From Methanimicrococcus sp. (GTDB taxonomy: Archaea > Halobacteriota > Methanosarcinia > Methanosarcinales > Methanosarcinaceae), in contig WRNK01000005.1 in the NCBI GenBank assembly GCA_009776675.1, forward strand, positions 1 through 16,697: a DNA stretch of 16,697 nucleotides. The letters run 5' to 3'. This document shows positions 13,134-16,697 of the stretch, in pieces. The notes below the pieces were generated by a model. It did no database searches. It was not told the origin of the DNA and was given only the letters and a program-made list of their open reading frames with translations. Every line of letters begins with the position of its first letter. Position 1 is the stretch's first letter. Both the position numbers and the translations under genes were made by a program.

Positions 13134-15044
13134 TTAAATGGCTTTATGTTCTGTTTGTAAATCAATTAAGATGCCCATGGATTTGAGTATGTTTGTGATT
13201 TCACCATACGCGAGGAAGACTTCAACTTCTGCAATCTCAGATCCGTCTGTTTTTGGTTCTGCAGAAATCCAAATTTCTTGTTCATTTTTGCCGCGCGTAA
13301 TAACCGGACAAGACAACAAATCGGCGTGTGTTAAACGATAGACGGTGTTTCTGCCGGAAGATGTAAACCAAGCTTCATTGACTTTTCGAAGTTCAGCGAT
13401 AAAGCGTTCCCAGTTTAGCGGTGCCGAGGCTTTAATTTCCAGCTGCAAATGATTGCGTTCTCCCTTTTTCTCGGTGTGAACGGCTTGAGAATATTCGCTG
13501 TATTCAGAAGAACCTTTGTTGACTTTTGACATTTCATCTCTTTCCAGAGTTTTTGCTTCTTCGGGGAAGAAGGGGGCTAAGTTATAGACAGAGGATTTTT
13601 GCGTCATCAAAGAAACAGCAACAAACGTAATCGCGCTTAAAGCCATACCAAGAATCACGCCGTGTGCTGTTAAAACCATGGTGAATGTTTCTAAGTAGGC
13701 AACCTCTGCACCGGCAGGCGTTTTAATCAAATCAATTGCGATCATAACGATTTGTGCAACACCACCGACGATTAAGGAAGCTGTTGCCCCTTCTTTTGTG
13801 GCGCGCTTCCAAAACAGACCACCCATCATCGGGAAGAAATAAGCGGCGCTGGCGATGTATGTCGCAATGTGAATGAAGTCGATAATATTAATCGGCAGGA
13901 ATGAAACGATTGTTGCGCCGATGATGATAATCAAAACGGCAAACCTGTTGACGTATTTCAATTCTTTCATTGTGGCGTCGGGATGGATATATCTTTGATA
14001 CACATCGCGGGACAGACAGGATCCGCCGGATGTTGCAAATGTATCGGTACAAGACATCGCAGCGGCTGTTAAACCGAGGGCGCAGAAAATGACAATGGGT
14101 GTAGAGTAGCTTTCAAGAACAAAAAGCAACATGGCAATTTCAGCATCGCCCATATTTGTGATTCCCGGATACAGTGTTTTTAAGCCAAGACCGAGAAGAC
14201 AGCAGCAAATACCAAAAATGATGAAAATCAAAAAGGCGCCGAGTAAAAAGCCGCGTTTTGCGTTTTTCTCGTCACGGGCAGCCCAAACTTTTTGCCATTG
14301 GTCGTGTTCCGAAACCCATCCGGGGATAATTGCAAAACAAAAAATCAAGATAAAGGGAATTCCAAGTGTCAGCGGGTTCCACCACGATGAAGGCTGAGAG
14401 GTTGTAATGAATTGTCCGATTGAGAGGGCACTGACATCGGAAGCGTTGAAAAGAACAGCAACGGCTAAGAAAATTGTTACGGTCGCCAAAAGGACGTATT
14501 GGATGACATCCGTCCAAACGACGGCAGACAAGCCGCCCATCAAAACGTAAGCTGCAACACATGCTGCGATAAGAATTGCCGCATAAATCGGTTCAATTCC
14601 AAAGAAAACGCCAAAAATTAAAGACAAGCCTGAAACGTCGGCGGCTGCAAATAAGATCATCACAATTGAAATGATAATTGCCACAGGGAGCCGAATCGAG
14701 CCGGCATATCTTTGTTCTAAAAGTTCCGGTTGGGTAATGGCGGGCAGGCTTTTAATTTTTGAAACCAAAAGACCAATGCCGAGAAGAGCAATAACGTTTG
14801 GCGCCGCAAAAAACCAAATGGAGCCGACACCACTTATGAGATACATTGCCGTGACGGCTAAAATGCCGCCACCCGTAATCCAAGAGGCTGCTGCGGAAAA
14901 ACCAAGAGGAATGTATCCGATACGTCTTCCGGCAAGCCAGAAGTCAACAACGGTTTTTTGCCTTTTGCTGTAGTACCATCCGATGGCAAGTAAAACAAGA
15001 ACGTAAATTGCCAAGACAATACCAAAGATAATCATCATGTTCAT
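13134..15044 (-). CDS. Sodium:solute symporter (SSS family) with soluble C-terminal extension
   Basis: I choose ATG at 15044 (636 aa); GTGACA just upstream is the ribosome site, and its GTG could otherwise be read as a start three codons earlier. Residues about 3-480 hold some 12-13 hydrophobic segments of the SSS/LeuT fold, with DFWLAGRRIG near 34-43, SAAASWITGGG near 50-60, ADVSGLSLIFG and LMGGLSAVVWTDVIQ. The family couples Na+ to uptake of proline, pantothenate, sugars, urea and others. Residues about 495-636 are hydrophilic: a charged linker, then an alpha-beta stretch (HLQLEIKASAPLNWERFIAEL through IAEVEVFLAYGEI), unusual for the family and maybe regulatory. Placement directly before thiC suggests a thiamine-related substrate, but only by position. 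Confidence 0.88.
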   Translation of the reverse strand: MNMMIIFGIVLAIYVLVLLAIGWYYSKRQKTVVDFWLAGRRIGYIPLGFSAAASWITGGGILAVTAMYLISGVGSIWFFAAPNVIALLGIGLLVSKIKSLPAITQPELLEQRYAGSIRLPVAIIISIVMILFAAADVSGLSLIFGVFFGIEPIYAAILIAACVAAYVLMGGLSAVVWTDVIQYVLLATVTIFLAVAVLFNASDVSALSIGQFITTSQPSSWWNPLTLGIPFILIFCFAIIPGWVSEHDQWQKVWAARDEKNAKRGFLLGAFLIFIIFGICCCLLGLGLKTLYPGITNMGDAEIAMLLFVLESYSTPIVIFCALGLTAAAMSCTDTFATSGGSCLSRDVYQRYIHPDATMKELKYVNRFAVLIIIIGATIVSFLPINIIDFIHIATYIASAAYFFPMMGGLFWKRATKEGATASLIVGGVAQIVMIAIDLIKTPAGAEVAYLETFTMVLTAHGVILGMALSAITFVAVSLMTQKSSVYNLAPFFPEEAKTLERDEMSKVNKGSSEYSEYSQAVHTEKKGERNHLQLEIKASAPLNWERFIAELRKVNEAWFTSSGRNTVYRLTHADLLSCPVITRGKNEQEIWISAEPKTDGSEIAEVEVFLAYGEITNILKSMGILIDLQTEHKAI

Positions 15045-15072
15045 AATTGTCACTTTTTTTTATTTCTCAAAA

Positions 15073-15084
15073 TTATTATAGTTG
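15073..15084 (-). promoter_or_regulatory. TATA-like box of the symporter-thiC operon
   Basis: The minus strand reads AACTATAATAAT about 30 bp before the ATG at 15044, giving a leader of about 10 nt or less that still includes GTGACA. Confidence 0.4.
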
Positions 15085-15149
15085 TTATGGGTTTTATTAA
15101 TCAAATAAAATGATGCACAAATAAAAATAATAAAAGCACATTATTTTGC

Positions 15150-15157
15150 TTTAAATA
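15150..15157 (+). promoter_or_regulatory. TATA-like box of the polyprenol-kinase-like gene
   Basis: TTTAAATA predicts a start near 15180, about 37 bp before the ATG at 15217. A perfect 7+1+7 inverted repeat (TTGATTT-A-AAATCAA, 15202-15216) lies against that ATG and could be an operator or a second TATA-like site. Confidence 0.4.
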
Positions 15158-15201
15158 TTCGATTTCCAATAAATAGGTTTTGTTCATTGACATCGCTTTT
15201 G

Positions 15202-15216
15202 TTGATTTAAAATCAA
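15202..15216. promoter_or_regulatory. Inverted repeat at the start of the kinase-like gene
   Basis: TTGATTT and AAATCAA flank one A, ending on the base before the ATG at 15217. A regulator binding here would block the start region. Its A+T richness means chance is not excluded. Confidence 0.3.
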
Positions 15217-15981
15217 ATGAACTTGATTACAATACAATTTTTCAACTCGCATAAGAAAATACAAGAACCAAAAAAACACAAAAACAAAAAACGAAAGAAA
15301 CACAAAAAAATTCAGGAAACACAAGAAATGCAAGAAATACAAAATACACAAGAAGAAAAAGTGAAATCCGACAAATACCGCAATGAGGTTTCCCGCAAAC
15401 TTCTTCACATGTGTTCGTTTTTGATTGTCATTTTCATTTATTTCGTTCCGAAATGGACTGCTGTCATTGTTCTGTTCATTTTGTTTTTGGTCGTTTTCAT
15501 CGGCAATTTTTTGATTTTAAACATTTCTTCTTTAAACAACATTAAGATCAAATATTTCTCATTCCTTCTCAGAGACAGCGAAAAAGCCGGCTACATCAGC
15601 TCCAACTGGTTCCTTTTGGGATGTGCCTTATCTGTCCTTCTCTTTTCCAAGCACATCGCAATGCTTGGCATTTCCATCCTCATCTTTGCAGACGCCTTTG
15701 CCGCCCTCGTTGGCATGAAATTTGGCAAACACAAATTTAAAAACGGCAAATCCTTTGAAGGATCCGCCGCATTCATTGTTGTCTCCTATCTTTTTACCGC
15801 CGGATTTTACATTATTTTAGATTCAGGGATTGCTTTTACAACGGCTGCTCTCTTGTCAGCCCCGTTGGTTGCCGTCATTGAAATTTACAGCAAACAAATA
15901 AAAATTGATGATAATTTGACGATCCCCATTTCATTTGGGGTGTTTATGACTGTTTTTATGTTTTTGGGGCAATTTTTATAA
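15217..15981 (+). CDS. Polyprenol/dolichol/phytol kinase-like (SEC59/CTP-dependent) membrane protein
   Basis: A 254-residue protein from the ATG at 15217. The last 200 residues match the SEC59/VTE5-type family that phosphorylates isoprenoid alcohols with CTP or related donors, and are membrane-spanning with six or seven hydrophobic segments. Motifs are NEVSRKLLHMCSF near the start of the domain, FADAFAALVGMKFGKHKF and the nucleotide-binding KNGKSFEGSAAF, ending with EIYSKQIKIDDNLTIP. Archaea need such kinases for lipid and glycan-carrier metabolism; this protein's substrate is not known. The first 48 residues are Lys/Gln/Glu-rich low complexity (KKHKNKKRKKHKK) with no counterpart I know in the family. 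GTG at 15361 would give a normal-sized protein of 206 aa, but neither start has a clear ribosome site. The TATA box at 15150 favours the longer form. Confidence 0.75.
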   Translation: MNLITIQFFNSHKKIQEPKKHKNKKRKKHKKIQETQEMQEIQNTQEEKVKSDKYRNEVSRKLLHMCSFLIVIFIYFVPKWTAVIVLFILFLVVFIGNFLILNISSLNNIKIKYFSFLLRDSEKAGYISSNWFLLGCALSVLLFSKHIAMLGISILIFADAFAALVGMKFGKHKFKNGKSFEGSAAFIVVSYLFTAGFYIILDSGIAFTTAALLSAPLVAVIEIYSKQIKIDDNLTIPISFGVFMTVFMFLGQFL

Positions 15982-16118
15982 TAAAAAAAGAAAGGGTCAC
16001 GACAAAACTCGTAAAGTCGGTTAAGACACGGAAACATTCATACAAAAACTGTTTTTGAATGATAATTTTCATGCACATGAAGACAAGATTAAATAGATTT
16101 CGGATCCAAAAATTTCAT
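15982..16118. other. A+T-rich spacer
   Basis: No RNA gene, repeat or ORF with a ribosome site was seen between the kinase-like gene and the promoter region of the ART-like gene. Confidence 0.4.
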
Positions 16119-16120
16119 AA

Positions 16121-16130
16121 AATATTTAAA
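16121..16130 (+). promoter_or_regulatory. TATA-like box of the ART-like gene
   Basis: AATATTTAAA lies about 30 bp before the ATG at 16156, consistent with an mRNA having little or no leader. Confidence 0.35.
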
Positions 16131-16155
16131 GAAGCTACTTGCATTAACAGAATCT

Positions 16156-16697
16156 ATGACAAGGGATTTTAGTGCAGTGGTGCCAAATTTATTTGATGGC
16201 TGTCCGATTCATAATATTCAAAACATCACATTATTTCATGGAACATCTCGCAAAGACATCAAAAAAATTGTTTCAGAAGGCTTTAAACCCTCTTCAAGTG
16301 AGGATAATTATTTAGGGTCGGGGGTTTATTTTTTTGATAGTGAAAATTTTGCCATTTGGTGGAAATTTAAAAATGACCAATGCTTAAGTCATCCTATGCA
16401 AAAAATATTCGACGAAAATGAATTGACAGATAAAGAATTAAATGAAATAATGACAAGATTTCAAACACAATATGGCGTCATAAATACAAAAATAACAGAT
16501 ATTCGTTATTTGGGTATGGACAATTTTAAGATAAAAGAAATGTTTAATGAAATTTATGAGTGTTTATATAACAAATGCAATACGAAAGAGATATTTGATA
16601 CGACCATTTATGAATTTCTCTTTGAAAAAATGAATTTTCGAGAAAAATTTGATATGGTTGTATTGACAACGAATTTGTATAAATTAACAAATAAAAC
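16156..16697 (+). CDS. ADP-ribosyltransferase-fold (PARP/KptA-like) protein, 3' end outside window
   Basis: The frame runs open from the ATG at 16156 to the window end (180 codons so far). The first 70 residues carry an H...Y-type ADP-ribosyltransferase signature: ITLFHGTSRKDIKKIVSEGF with His28 in the HGT motif, then NYLGSGVYFFDSENFAIWW with Tyr58. In PARP, KptA and related folds this His and Tyr bind NAD. Later parts read YGVINTKITDIRYLG (106-120) and EKFDMVVLTTNLYK (163-176), which resemble the back half of the same fold. The third catalytic residue cannot be assigned. The substrate is unknown; relatives include toxins, phage-defence effectors and RNA phosphotransferases, so no role should be assumed. 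There is no ribosome site, and the TATA-like box suits a leaderless start. Stops bound the frame 60 bp upstream with no earlier start codon. Confidence 0.72.
   Translation, partial: MTRDFSAVVPNLFDGCPIHNIQNITLFHGTSRKDIKKIVSEGFKPSSSEDNYLGSGVYFFDSENFAIWWKFKNDQCLSHPMQKIFDENELTDKELNEIMTRFQTQYGVINTKITDIRYLGMDNFKIKEMFNEIYECLYNKCNTKEIFDTTIYEFLFEKMNFREKFDMVVLTTNLYKLTNK

Overview
The window reads as archaeal DNA from an A+T-rich genome. Evidence: TATA-type promoters sit about 25-30 bp from start codons, several mRNAs look leaderless, other genes have GGTGATC-type or GGAGG Shine-Dalgarno sites, 3' ends carry T-rich tracts without hairpins, and ThiC, PurH and the polyprenol-kinase-like protein are of archaeal style. 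A methanogen of the Methanosarcinales (Methanimicrococcus-like) is my best guess; this is inference, since no marker gene is present.

Region 1 (1-5460, almost all minus strand) is accessory DNA. An 11-bp tandem repeat at the left edge abuts an AlbA/Schlafen-HATPase regulator-like gene (113-1561). About 500 bp without a supported gene follow, then a decayed ORF (2047-2214). Next comes a run of small genes mixed with two protease-like genes: a 51-aa protein (2289-2444), a serine dehydrogenase proteinase/ClpP-fold protein (2566-3495), two tandemly duplicated 43-aa proteins (3845-3976 and 4017-4148), and a proteasome-like Ntn-hydrolase (4239-5390) whose Met-Thr start would expose the catalytic threonine. 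The two protease-like genes share a 34-bp promoter segment (29/34 identical) including an identical 16-mer. That shared control plus three tiny conserved-looking proteins is the best candidate here for an undescribed system.

Region 2 (5471-8733, minus strand) has a MATE exporter and purH, the bifunctional last two steps of IMP synthesis. They are separated by a degenerate tandem array that looks seeded from the last codons of purH.

Region 3 (8960-11414, plus strand) has a two-block TPR protein ending in four 19-residue repeats, and a predicted secreted protein of unknown function. A small basic 69-aa gene lies on the opposite strand (11494-11703).

Region 4 (11801-15044, minus strand) looks like an operon: a sodium:solute symporter with a soluble C-terminal extension, followed 40 bp later by thiC (thiamine pyrimidine synthesis). 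Divergently, 15217-15981 encodes a polyprenol/dolichol-kinase-like CTP-dependent membrane kinase with a Lys/Gln-rich start. The right edge holds a partial gene (16156 to end) with the H...Y signature of an ADP-ribosyltransferase fold. No tRNA, rRNA, CRISPR or insertion sequence was seen.
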